Assembly: GCA_002162815.1 (NCBI GenBank)
Contig: MAAT01000025.1
Coordinates: 90,684-154,683 of the forward strand
Length of the DNA: 64,000 nucleotides
Origin: Gammaproteobacteria bacterium 53_120_T64
GTDB taxonomy: Bacteria; Pseudomonadota; Gammaproteobacteria; Pseudomonadales; Porticoccaceae
Direction: 5' to 3'
Shown here: in pieces, positions 46,255-56,755 of the stretch
Position numbering within the stretch: position 1 is the first letter of the stretch
How the letters are laid out: each line of letters begins with the position of its first letter
Translations under genes and position numbers: made by a program
Notes under the pieces: model-generated
The model's input: the letters and a program-made list of their open reading frames with translations, nothing else
The model's database searches: none
Told to the model about the DNA's origin: nothing

Positions 46255-47796
46255 ATGGCTAAGTTCGGCGTCTCACCACATCTCATTTCCATCGTTGCCG
46301 ACTTGTCTCGCGAGCTGCCCGACCAACTGCGTTACTGGCGTCTGCTCGATGCTATTTTGGCGACACTACCCGCCGATATGGCGGTACTCATGGCCTTGCA
46401 GACTGACACAACGGAGGGCCAAACATTAAAACCGCTAGCGATTGACGGTCTTGATAATGTCTTACTGCAACAGGCCTTTGTGGTCGACCAGCACCCCCGT
46501 CTAGCCCTTTGGCTGCAATCGAAAGAGCCGATTTTTTTCCCCGCCGAGAGCCCGCTCGCCAACCCCTTCCAACACTTTCTCAAGGACGGTGATCGTCGCA
46601 CCGGGCCACGGGATAGTCTCGGTATTGCCCTGCATGTGGGTGCTAAACCCTGGGGGCTACTGTGTATCAATACCCGTCAGGCCGAGACCCTGAATACCAT
46701 TGAGCACGGCGAACTGATGAGTTTCATCCACTTCATTGAGTCCGCCATCGCCGTGTTACAACAGAATAAGCAACTGCGTTCGACGCTAGACCTGCAGCGC
46801 GGCCTGAACGCGGCTCTCCAACAAAAGTCATCGCGAGTACGTTTGCTGGGCACTAGCCCCGCACTGTTGCGGGTCAAAGAAGAGATCGCCATTATTGCCG
46901 GCTCGGAATTAACCATTCTTTTACAGGGCGAGCACGGCGTCGGTAAAAGCCTAGTCGCGCGCACTATTCACAGTACCTCCACGCGCAGCGAGCAGCCCTT
47001 TATCAGTCTCGACAGTGCCGACTTCGAACCCGAAAATATGTATGGTGAATGGTTCGGCTGTGCCCATGCTAAGGGCCCCACTGTGCAGAGCGGTCTCTTT
47101 CAGCTCGCCGAGCGGGGCAGTGTTTTTATTCGCGAAGTCGCCACCCTGCCGCAAGACGTGCAAGTTCAACTCGAGCAAATACTCAAAAGTGGCCGCATTC
47201 AGCCCCTCGATAGCGACCAGAGCCGGCCTCTCAATGTACGACTCATCGCCGCCACCCGCTGCAACCTACAACAGGCGGTCAGTCGTGGAGAGTTTCGCCC
47301 CGAACTCTATCGCTTATTGATGCTCTACCCCCTGCCCGTGCCACCATTGCGCGACAGGCCCGAAGACATTCCTCTGCTCACCGCTTATTTTCTCGAACAA
47401 CAGCGGCGACGCCTCGCCCTACCCTCCCTAGACGTCGACATTGATGCCCGCCAACTATTGCAACACTATGCCTGGCCGGGAAATATCCGTGAGCTCGAGC
47501 AGCTCCTCAGCCGGGCAACACGGCAAGCCATCGTCGAGCAGGGCCGTGAGAAAGACCTCCTGATTAAAGTCTCACAACTGAGCATTCGTTTTGCGGAATT
47601 GCCCCGCGCCTCTCAAAGAGCTATCGCCCATCTGCCCGATCAAATTAACCTGAAAGACACCGTCGACGACTTCCAGCGCCAATTAATCAATGTCCGGCTC
47701 AGCCAACGCAACGGCAATCTCGCGGCCACAGCCCGAGACCTGGGTCTCAATCGCAGTAATTTTTACCGCCTATTACAGCGCCTCGATATAAAGTAA
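46255..47796 (+). CDS. NorR-like sigma-54-type regulator with degenerate AAA+ domain
   Basis: The 513-aa protein (ATG 46255; GTG 46249 also in frame) has an N-terminal GAF domain resembling NorR (LAIDGL, HPRLALWL), an AAA+ domain and a C-terminal Fis-type helix-turn-helix (NLAATARDLGLNRSNFYRLL). Walker A (GEHGVGKS, 225-232) and sensor II (WPGNIRELE) are intact. The sigma-54 contact loop GAFTGA is replaced by GPTVQS (274-279), the Walker B Asp is Arg (FIREV, 291-295), and the sensor I region reads ATRCN. It therefore probably does not open sigma-54 promoters by ATP hydrolysis and may act like the GAFTGA-less TyrR/HupR type regulators. No NO reductase or flavorubredoxin gene adjoins. Confidence 0.88.
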   Translation: MAKFGVSPHLISIVADLSRELPDQLRYWRLLDAILATLPADMAVLMALQTDTTEGQTLKPLAIDGLDNVLLQQAFVVDQHPRLALWLQSKEPIFFPAESPLANPFQHFLKDGDRRTGPRDSLGIALHVGAKPWGLLCINTRQAETLNTIEHGELMSFIHFIESAIAVLQQNKQLRSTLDLQRGLNAALQQKSSRVRLLGTSPALLRVKEEIAIIAGSELTILLQGEHGVGKSLVARTIHSTSTRSEQPFISLDSADFEPENMYGEWFGCAHAKGPTVQSGLFQLAERGSVFIREVATLPQDVQVQLEQILKSGRIQPLDSDQSRPLNVRLIAATRCNLQQAVSRGEFRPELYRLLMLYPLPVPPLRDRPEDIPLLTAYFLEQQRRRLALPSLDVDIDARQLLQHYAWPGNIRELEQLLSRATRQAIVEQGREKDLLIKVSQLSIRFAELPRASQRAIAHLPDQINLKDTVDDFQRQLINVRLSQRNGNLAATARDLGLNRSNFYRLLQRLDIK

Positions 47797-47978
47797 TTTA
47801 CTATCCGCTTAAGTCGGTATCTGGTCGGCACCTGATATAAATAGCACCGGGCTATTCGGTCTTATTCTGGGTACGCAAGCCTTCTTAGCCGACTAGAAGC
47901 GACTATAGTCAAAGAGTCGCCAACGCTAACAGCACCTTCGACCCCCTCTGCATTGAACACCGCACAATAGGACAGAGA

Positions 47979-48008
47979 ATGACCATGATTGACAGCTCAG
48001 TTCAGTGA
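47979..48008 (+). CDS. Possible 9-aa upstream ORF coupled to the kinase gene
   Basis: ATG 47979 opens MTMIDSSVQ and stops at TGA 48006-48008, which overlaps the GTG start of the kinase gene (GTGA). AGGACAGAG precedes it, whereas the GTG itself has no good ribosome site. It may be a leader peptide that delivers ribosomes to the GTG by termination-reinitiation. Confidence 0.45.
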   Translation: MTMIDSSVQ

Positions 48009-49681
48009 GTACCTACACCAGCGATGGCACTGCGGAGATCATTACGGCGCCCTTAAAAATGCCGCCCTATTTCCTCTACGTCGTGCTGGCTATTTGCCTG
48101 GCACCCTACTGCCTATCTCTACTCGGCGTCAACTTTGCATCAGCCGCGCCGCCCCTCGATCTCCACGCCGCTGCCGACCTGCCGGCCCATCAACAAATCG
48201 AGCTCATGTTTAACCGTCTGTCCGGCGCCTTTACTCACACCATTCTCGAGTGGTCAGCCTTTTGCGTCGCCATCCTCACCGTTTTTCTCGCCGCCAGTCA
48301 CTATTTCATCTCAAAAAACCTCACCACCCTGGTTATCGGCGCCGCCCTATTTTTAGCCGGCTGCATGGATGCCTTCCACACCTTAGCTGCCGACCGTTTA
48401 ATTCACGCGGTGGCCGACAACCGCGACCTCATACCTTTTACCTGGGCCATCTGCCGCGTCTTTAACGCCTTGATTCTGATTGGCGGCGTCACGCTGTTAC
48501 TCTCTCATCGGGCCAAGGCCTCGGAGACCACCAACCTGAAGTTATTGGCGGTGGCCTTTATCGTCTCGGTCACTGTCGCTTACGGCATCATCCACTACAG
48601 CGCCGCCAGTAGCTCACTACCGCAAACCCAATTTCCCGACAACGTCATTACCCGTCCCTACGACGTCATCCCCCTACTACTCTATCTGTTTGCCGGTCTC
48701 TTTCTGTTTCCCTATTTCTACCGTCAGCACCCCAGTGTTTTTGCCCACGCTCTGGTCATTGCCATGATTCCAGAGGTCCTGGTCGAATTACACATGGCCT
48801 TTGGTTCGACGGCGCTCTTCGATGCCCATTTTAATATGGCGCACTTTCTGAAAATTTTTGCCTATGCCGTACCCTTCTTCGGCCTGTTAATGGATTACAT
48901 TCACACCTACGAACACAAAGAGGAGGAGGCCAAGGCCCGGGCACTGACCGAACAACACCTACAAAAATACACCCGCGAACTCGAGCGCAGCAATAAGGAG
49001 CTGAATGACTTTGCCTACGTCGCCTCCCACGATTTAAAGGCTCCGCTACGCGGCATCATGCAGCTCGCCTCCTGGATTGAAGAGGATATTAAAGACCATC
49101 TAGAGGACCAGACCCGGGAGTACTTGCAGCTACTTCACAACCGCACTCATCGCCTGGAGCAACTACTCAACGATTTACTCGCCTATTCACGAGTGGGGCG
49201 CAAACACGGTGACTTAAAAACCATCGAGGTCGGAGAGTTTAGCAAGGAGCTGTTTCGCCTACTCAACCCACCCCCCGGCTTTACGCTGGTCTGCGATAAC
49301 GAGGTGCCCAGCCTTTGCACACTATCGGTGCCTCTCGAACAGATCCTGCGCAACCTGATCAATAATGCCATCAAACACCACGACCGCACCGAAGGCAGTA
49401 TCCGCATCAGTGCTCAGGCCACGGTCGATGGCTTTGAATTCGCTGTTACCGACGATGGCCCCGGTATTGCCGTCGATCAGCAACAGCGAATCTTTGGTAT
49501 TTTCCAAACCCTCAAGCCGCGCGATGAGGTAGAGGGCAGCGGCATGGGCCTGGCCATTGTTAAAAAACTGCTCGACAACTACCACTGCCATATCCACGTC
49601 GAGTCCGATGGCCAGCGGGGCACTACCATGCGCTTTAACTGGCCCGCTGACGCCACTCTCAGGAGCTTAATCCATGACTGA
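48005..49681 (+). CDS. Membrane-bound sensor histidine kinase
   Basis: The 558-aa protein has a long N-terminal membrane part of about nine segments (roughly residues 20-300) with a MASE3-like character, a short coiled coil (300-335), a HisKA domain with VASHDLKAPLRGIM (phospho-acceptor His342) and an HATPase domain (N box LIRNLINNAIKHH-like, VTDDGPGIAV, GSGMGLAIVKKLL). It starts at GTG 48005. Its 3' end overlaps the response regulator gene by 8 bp, and the GGDEF-EAL protein follows, so the trio forms a signalling unit. The signal is unknown. Confidence 0.88.
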   Translation: MSTYTSDGTAEIITAPLKMPPYFLYVVLAICLAPYCLSLLGVNFASAAPPLDLHAAADLPAHQQIELMFNRLSGAFTHTILEWSAFCVAILTVFLAASHYFISKNLTTLVIGAALFLAGCMDAFHTLAADRLIHAVADNRDLIPFTWAICRVFNALILIGGVTLLLSHRAKASETTNLKLLAVAFIVSVTVAYGIIHYSAASSSLPQTQFPDNVITRPYDVIPLLLYLFAGLFLFPYFYRQHPSVFAHALVIAMIPEVLVELHMAFGSTALFDAHFNMAHFLKIFAYAVPFFGLLMDYIHTYEHKEEEAKARALTEQHLQKYTRELERSNKELNDFAYVASHDLKAPLRGIMQLASWIEEDIKDHLEDQTREYLQLLHNRTHRLEQLLNDLLAYSRVGRKHGDLKTIEVGEFSKELFRLLNPPPGFTLVCDNEVPSLCTLSVPLEQILRNLINNAIKHHDRTEGSIRISAQATVDGFEFAVTDDGPGIAVDQQQRIFGIFQTLKPRDEVEGSGMGLAIVKKLLDNYHCHIHVESDGQRGTTMRFNWPADATLRSLIHD

Positions 49682-50105
49682 ACAGAACTTTAAGGCCGCC
49701 TCCATTCTTCTGGTCGACGATGACGATGTCGATGCCATGGGTATTGAGAGAGCACTGAAGAAAATGAAACTGGCAAACCCCTTTTACCGCGCCCGCGATG
49801 GTATCGAGGGCCTGGAGATGCTGCGCAATAAAAGCATCGAGCAACCCTATATGCTATTGCTCGATCTCAACATGCCGAGAATGACCGGCATAGAGATGCT
49901 GAAAGAACTGCGCAGCGACCCCACCTTGCGTGGCACCGTGGTCTTTGTCCTCACCACCTCCGATGAAGACCAAGACAAACTCGCCGCCTACAACGAGCAC
50001 ATTGCCGGCTACATCGTAAAGACCAAGCTCGACACCGGTTTTGACGAGCTGCTGAAATTACTCGATTGCTACTGGCGCTTGGTTGAGCTACCGATCAATG
50101 AATAG
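49674..50105 (+). CDS. Single-domain response regulator (CheY-like, Rcp1-type)
   Basis: The 143-aa protein is a stand-alone receiver: acidic pocket LLVDDDDVD, phospho-acceptor Asp64 (LLLDLNMPRMTG), Thr in FVLTTSDED and Lys in YIVKTKLD. The long alpha-4/beta-5 loop (DEDQDKLAAYNEHI) is typical of Rcp1-type receivers that pair with phytochrome-like kinases. It overlaps the kinase gene (ATGACTGA at 49674-49681) and is upstream of the GGDEF-EAL protein, so it probably relays phosphate in that unit. Confidence 0.9.
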   Translation: MTEQNFKAASILLVDDDDVDAMGIERALKKMKLANPFYRARDGIEGLEMLRNKSIEQPYMLLLDLNMPRMTGIEMLKELRSDPTLRGTVVFVLTTSDEDQDKLAAYNEHIAGYIVKTKLDTGFDELLKLLDCYWRLVELPINE

Positions 50106-50135
50106 ACCACCCCCCCTGCCAAGGACCCCAAACAT

Positions 50136-51845
50136 TTGAAACTGTTGTTGATCGACGACGATACCATCGACCGCATGAATGCCAAGCGCAGCCTGCAGCA
50201 ACCCGGGCTGAGTACAGAAATCACCGAGACCGCCTCCGCTGAGGAGGGTTTGAAACTGGCCTTGAACCAGCACTACGACCTTATCCTCCTCGATTACCAA
50301 CTGCCCACCATGAATGGGCTCGAGTTTCTTATCACCCTGCGCAGTACCGACACCAAGCACACGCCGGTGGTAATGCTGAGCCACAGTGATGACGACGAAC
50401 TGGCCATTAGCTGTATTGAAAAGGGTGCGCAGGACTTTATCACCAAGAGCGAGGTCACCGCTTCGCGGCTGATGCGCGCCATACTCCACGCCCAGGAGCG
50501 CCATAAAATTGAGAGCGAGCTGCGTAACAGTCGCGAACTATTGCGTTGTTTAGCCGAGGTCGATGCCCTCACCGGCCTAGCCAACCGCTATATGTTTGAG
50601 CGCGGTTTAAAGCATGCCCTTCCCCTTGCCGAACGACAGCAAACCGGGATGGCACTGCTGATGCTCGACCTCGATAAATTCAAAAATATCAACGATACCC
50701 TCGGTCACCCCATTGGCGACGCCCTCTTACAAGAGGTCGCCCGGCGCCTGCAAAAAGTCATTCGCGAAGGCGATTTACTGTGTCGACTCGGCGGCGATGA
50801 ATTTGCCATACTGGTTCACAATCTCGAAAACCTCGAACTGGCCGAACGACTCACCCAGCGTGTCCTCCACACCCTACAACAACCCCTCAATATCGAGGGC
50901 AATAGCCTTAGCATCTCCGCCAGTATCGGCGTTGCCAGTTACCCCGATTGTGCCACCGATACTACACAACTGATGAAATGCGCCGATATCGCCCTCTACC
51001 GCTCCAAAGATAGCGGCCGTAATCAGGCCCATTTTTATTCCAAGGAACTACACGACAGAATTCAAAAACGTCTTGAATTGGAAAACGATCTACGCGGCGC
51101 ACTGCAGCGCAATGAGTTTGTACTCTACTACCAACCCCAGATTGATACCCGCAGTGGCAAGATCAGCGGCGCCGAGGCCCTCATTCGCTGGCAACACCCC
51201 AGCAGGGGGCTTATAGGCCCCGACCATTTCATCCCCATGGCCGAGGACTTAGGCCTCATCGTCGCCATTGGTGACTGGGTGCTCACCGAGGCCTGTCAAC
51301 AATTTCAGCATTGGCGAGAAACATTCAACGCCATCGATTTACAGATATCGATGGCGGTTAATTTATCGGCGCTGCAATTAGACGATGACGTGTTAATTGG
51401 AAATATTGAAGATATTATGTACAAATATAATATCCCCCACCAATACTTAGAGCTCGAACTCACGGAGAGTGCGGTAAGTAAAAACTCAGCACTCAGCACG
51501 CAATTGTTACAGGCCTTATCTGACCGCGGCATCACCCTTGCCATGGACGATTTCGGCACCGGTTATTCATCCTTATTACAATTAAAAACCTATCCTTTCC
51601 ACGTCCTAAAAATTGATAAAAGTTTTATTCAGGCCAGCTCGACCAATAGTGAGGGTGAAATCTATCTACAGGCCATCAATGCCTTTGCTAAAACTCTCGG
51701 GCTGCAAGTCGTCGCCGAGGGTGTAGAAACGGCGGCACAAAAAAGCCTCTGTGAAAAGCTGCAATTCGATCGTATGCAAGGCTACTATTTTGCCAGGCCC
51801 CTGCCCGCCGCCGAACTGGAAAAGCAATACCTGCTGCCAGCCTAA
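50136..51845 (+). CDS. Response regulator with GGDEF and EAL domains
   Basis: The 569-aa protein has a receiver (LLLIDDDTIDR, LILLDYQLPTMNG), a diguanylate cyclase with an intact GGDEF motif (RLGGDEFAIL) and a phosphodiesterase with intact EAL (GAEALIRWQHP) and the EAL active-site segments (ELTESAV, DDFGTGYSS). Both cyclic-di-GMP making and breaking motifs look complete; which prevails cannot be told. The start is TTG 50136, preceded by AAGGA at ten bases. It is the output of the kinase/receiver trio. Confidence 0.93.
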   Translation: MKLLLIDDDTIDRMNAKRSLQQPGLSTEITETASAEEGLKLALNQHYDLILLDYQLPTMNGLEFLITLRSTDTKHTPVVMLSHSDDDELAISCIEKGAQDFITKSEVTASRLMRAILHAQERHKIESELRNSRELLRCLAEVDALTGLANRYMFERGLKHALPLAERQQTGMALLMLDLDKFKNINDTLGHPIGDALLQEVARRLQKVIREGDLLCRLGGDEFAILVHNLENLELAERLTQRVLHTLQQPLNIEGNSLSISASIGVASYPDCATDTTQLMKCADIALYRSKDSGRNQAHFYSKELHDRIQKRLELENDLRGALQRNEFVLYYQPQIDTRSGKISGAEALIRWQHPSRGLIGPDHFIPMAEDLGLIVAIGDWVLTEACQQFQHWRETFNAIDLQISMAVNLSALQLDDDVLIGNIEDIMYKYNIPHQYLELELTESAVSKNSALSTQLLQALSDRGITLAMDDFGTGYSSLLQLKTYPFHVLKIDKSFIQASSTNSEGEIYLQAINAFAKTLGLQVVAEGVETAAQKSLCEKLQFDRMQGYYFARPLPAAELEKQYLLPA

Positions 51846-52032
51846 ACCCTTCATTGAGCTGCGCCATTAAAGCCCTTCATTACAGCTCTGCATTCAAAAC
51901 CCCCGCAAAACCCTGGCCACGAGGCCACGTTGTCAGCCCGCATCGCCTGGTTGCAAGGGTCGCTACATTTAACGCGGTTAAATAAACGGCAAAGCAGTTC
52001 CCCCCTAAGCCCAACACTGTTATATTCCACTC
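51846..52032. other. Intergenic region before the thiC leader
   Basis: No gene is seen. A palindrome TTTAAC-GCG-GTTAAA lies at 51968-51982, and TATATT at 52021-52026, just before the riboswitch, may be part of the -10 element for thiC; a clear -35 was not found. Confidence 0.45.
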
Positions 52033-52133
52033 CGTCTCTCGGGGAGCCTTCATAATAAGGCTGAGATACTACATTTTTACCAGTAGTGAACCCGTTGAAC
52101 CTGAACCGTCTAGTACCGGCGTAGGAAAGAGCG
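52033..52133 (+). promoter_or_regulatory. TPP (THI-box) riboswitch
   Basis: The leader contains the conserved TPP aptamer pieces in order: TCGGGGAGCC, GGCTGAGATACT, ACCCGTTGAACCTGA and CCGGCGTAGGAAAGAGC. A P1 helix can form between CG-CTCT (52033-52039) and AGAGCG (52128-52133). It binds thiamine diphosphate and represses thiC when the vitamin is plentiful. Confidence 0.95.
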
Positions 52134-52188
52134 ATATCTTTAGTGCCATTTTAAAGCCTTTAATAATGCTATTTGAAAATGTCATTAA

Positions 52189-54087
<1,899 letters not shown>

Positions 54088-54101
54088 CATCGGCACTGAC
54101 G

Positions 54102-55109
54102 ATGAAAGTTGAGATTATTGGCAGTGGCGTTAGCGGCCTGTGCTGCGCTCACGCCTTTGCCGAACGCGGTTGCGAGGTGAGTATTATTGCCGCCAGCGAC
54201 GCCCTCGATAGCACCTGCTGTTCGTGGTGGGCCGGCGGCATGCTGGCACCCGGTTGTGAAGGCGAGAGCGCCGAGCCGCTCATTGCCACACTGGGGGTCG
54301 AGAGCATGGCCTTCTGGCAAGCCATCGCCCCCGACTACACCACGGCTGGCACCCTGGTGGTGGCCACCTCGCGCGACCAGCCCCTGATCAATAATTTCGC
54401 CCGTAACACCGAGGGCTGGCAGCGCGTTGAAGGGAAGCAAGTACACCAGCTTGAGCCCGACCTTGCCGAGCGTTTTAACTGCGGCCTGTTCTTTACCGAC
54501 GAGGCTCACCTCGATCCGCGACAAGCGCTTGCTCACTTAATTAACACCTTAAAAAAGTCCGGGGTGAGCTTTGAGCAGCGCCAGATCGACGATGCGCCCG
54601 GCAATGACTACCACAGTGCTGCCGACTGGATCATCGATTGCCGCGGCCTCGGCGCACAGCAAACACTGACTGATTTACGTGGCGTGAAGGGTGAAATGCT
54701 GCATATCCACAGCGACGAAATCGCCCTCAAGCGCCCGGTGCGTCTACTTCACCCGCGCATTCCACTCTACATTGTGCCCCGCGCCAAGGGCGTGTTTATG
54801 ATTGGCGCAACGATGATAGAGAGCACCGAGCGCACACGCGCCAGTGTGCGCTCGGTGCTCGAATTACTATCGGCGGCCTACGCCCTACACCCCGCATTTG
54901 GTGAGGCGACAATCATCGAGATTGGCGTCGAAGCGCGTCCGGCCTTTACCGACAACCTACCGCGCCTGCGCCGCCGGGGCAAAACCCTATCGGTCAACGG
55001 CATGTACCGCCACGGCTTTCTCGCCGCCCCCGCCATGGCCCGACGCTGCGTCGAATTTGCCCTCGACGGCATCATTCCCCCGGAGGTAATGGATGAAAAT
55101 ACAGCTTAA
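54102..55109 (+). CDS. thiO: Glycine oxidase ThiO
   Basis: The 335-aa FAD protein has an N-terminal dinucleotide motif (VEIIGSGVSGLCCAHAFAERG) and the amine oxidase pattern SWWAGGMLAPGCEGE and GTLVVATSR, ending in VNGMYRHGFLAAPAMAR. In the thiamine pathway ThiO oxidises glycine to iminoglycine, the nitrogen source for the thiazole ring, replacing the anaerobic ThiH. It begins 14 bp after thiC and overlaps thiS by 17 bp. Confidence 0.9.
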   Translation: MKVEIIGSGVSGLCCAHAFAERGCEVSIIAASDALDSTCCSWWAGGMLAPGCEGESAEPLIATLGVESMAFWQAIAPDYTTAGTLVVATSRDQPLINNFARNTEGWQRVEGKQVHQLEPDLAERFNCGLFFTDEAHLDPRQALAHLINTLKKSGVSFEQRQIDDAPGNDYHSAADWIIDCRGLGAQQTLTDLRGVKGEMLHIHSDEIALKRPVRLLHPRIPLYIVPRAKGVFMIGATMIESTERTRASVRSVLELLSAAYALHPAFGEATIIEIGVEARPAFTDNLPRLRRRGKTLSVNGMYRHGFLAAPAMARRCVEFALDGIIPPEVMDENTA

Positions 55110-55290
55110 TGGCGCAAGCCACGACACCGAACACCCAGACCTCGCCGCCCTCGTCGCCGCTCTCGGCCACGAGGGCGATAAGGTCGCCACCGCAATCGAT
55201 GGCCTGTTTGTGGCTCGACAAAATCGTTCACAAAGCCCTTTAAACGAAGGCTGTGCCGTCGAAATAGTGGCGCCCATGGAGGGCGGCTGA
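55093..55290 (+). CDS. thiS: Sulfur carrier protein ThiS
   Basis: This 65-aa ubiquitin-like protein ends in the required diglycine (PMEGG), where ThiF adenylates and a sulfur is attached as thiocarboxylate for thiazole formation. It starts inside the 3' end of thiO, and its stop overlaps the thiG start (TGATG), so it is tightly coupled to both. Confidence 0.93.
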   Translation: MKIQLNGASHDTEHPDLAALVAALGHEGDKVATAIDGLFVARQNRSQSPLNEGCAVEIVAPMEGG

Positions 55291-56108
55291 TGGATAGCGC
55301 CAAAGGCCCCGCTTGCAAAAAACTGAGTTTATACGGTAGTGAATTTGATTCGCGCTTTTTAATCGGCAGTGCTCAATACCCCTCCCCGGCGATTTTACTC
55401 GACGCCATTACCGCCAGCCATGCTGGAATTGTGACCGTTTCCCTACGGCGCGAAGCAGGTAAAGACGGCGCAGGGCAACAATTCTGGTCGCTGATCCAAC
55501 AATCCGGCGCCCGTCTATTACCCAATACGGCGGGCTGTAAAACGGTGAAAGAGGCCGTCAACACGGCCCACATGGCACGAGAACTATTCGATACCCGCTG
55601 GATCAAACTCGAGGTCATCGGCGAGGACGATACCCTGCAACCGGATGTCTTTGGCTTGGTGGAAGCAGCCCGCATTCTCTGCGCCGAGGGCTTTCAGGTC
55701 TTCCCCTACACCACCGACGACCTCGTGGTGGCCGATAAATTACTCGCCGCCGGCTGCGAAGTATTAATGCCCTGGGGCTCGCCCATCGGTAGTGGCCGGG
55801 GGCTCAATAATCCCTTCGCCCTGCGAGCCCTGCGCGCTCACTTCCCCGATACCACGCTGGTTGTCGATGCCGGTATTGGCTTGCCTTCACAAACCACACA
55901 GGCCATGGAGCTGGGCTACGACGCCATCTTACTCAACACCGCCGTTGCCAAAGCCGGCGACCCCGTGGCGATGGCCCGCGCCTTTGCCCAGGCGATAGAG
56001 GCTGGACGCCTTGCCTTTCTGGCCGGGGCCATTGAGGCTCGCGATATGGCCGCGCCCTCCACCCCGGTACTGGGCAGTCCCTTTTGGCATAGCGAGCATG
56101 AGCAATGA
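55290..56108 (+). CDS. thiG: Thiazole synthase ThiG
   Basis: The 272-aa TIM-barrel protein condenses DXP, iminoglycine and ThiS-thiocarboxylate into the thiazole phosphate. It shows [11 protein letters not shown] and [15 protein letters not shown], the segment [10 protein letters not shown] with the Schiff-base lysine, [17 protein letters not shown] and [10 protein letters not shown]. Its end overlaps thiE by 4 bp. Confidence 0.95.
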   Translation: MDSAKGPACKKLSLYGSEFDSRFLIGSAQYPSPAILLDAITASHAGIVTVSLRREAGKDGAGQQFWSLIQQSGARLLPNTAGCKTVKEAVNTAHMARELFDTRWIKLEVIGEDDTLQPDVFGLVEAARILCAEGFQVFPYTTDDLVVADKLLAAGCEVLMPWGSPIGSGRGLNNPFALRALRAHFPDTTLVVDAGIGLPSQTTQAMELGYDAILLNTAVAKAGDPVAMARAFAQAIEAGRLAFLAGAIEARDMAAPSTPVLGSPFWHSEHEQ

Positions 56109-56743
56109 CCGAGCAACACACCCTGCGAGCAAAACCCACTGGTAACTGGCTGCACAAATTTTATTTAATTGTCGACAGCTGTGAGTGGCTGGAGCGCTTT
56201 CTGCCCCTCGGCCTAAAGCTGGTGCAATTGCGCATTAAAGACCTACCCGCCGAGGCCCTGCGCGCTGAAATTGCGAAAGCCAAGGCTCTTTGCGCCGCCC
56301 ACGACTGCCAGCTCATCATCAACGACCACTGGCAACTGGCACTGGAACTGGGTTGTGATTTTATTCACCTCGGTCAAGAAGATCTCGTCGACGCCGATTT
56401 AGCACACATTCGCCGCGCCGGCCTCAAACTCGGCATTAGCACCCACGACGGTAAAGAGCTGGCCTATGCCTTGAGTCTGCAGCCCGACTACGTCGCCCTA
56501 GGGCCGGTCTACGCCACGCAATTAAAAAAGATGCCCTGGGCACCACAGGGCTTGGAAAAACTGGCCCGCTGGCGTCAGCGGGTCGGCGATACGCCTCTAG
56601 TCGCCATCGGCGGCATGAGCGTCGAACGGGCTGCGGGTGCCTATACAGCGGGGGCGAATTCCATTGCCGTGGTTACCGATGTGCTCTGGCATCCACAGCC
56701 CGAGCAACGGCTGCAGGAGTGGCTGGCGGTCTCAGCCCAATAG
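56105..56743 (+). CDS. thiE: Thiamine phosphate synthase ThiE
   Basis: The 212-aa protein joins HMP-PP and thiazole phosphate to give thiamine phosphate. It has the ThiE landmarks [57 protein letters not shown] and [11 protein letters not shown] 56105 overlaps the thiG stop. The protein is typical in length and likely soluble. Confidence 0.94.
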   Translation: MTEQHTLRAKPTGNWLHKFYLIVDSCEWLERFLPLGLKLVQLRIKDLPAEALRAEIAKAKALCAAHDCQLIINDHWQLALELGCDFIHLGQEDLVDADLAHIRRAGLKLGISTHDGKELAYALSLQPDYVALGPVYATQLKKMPWAPQGLEKLARWRQRVGDTPLVAIGGMSVERAAGAYTAGANSIAVVTDVLWHPQPEQRLQEWLAVSAQ

Positions 56744-56755
56744 GTGGGGAAGTCT

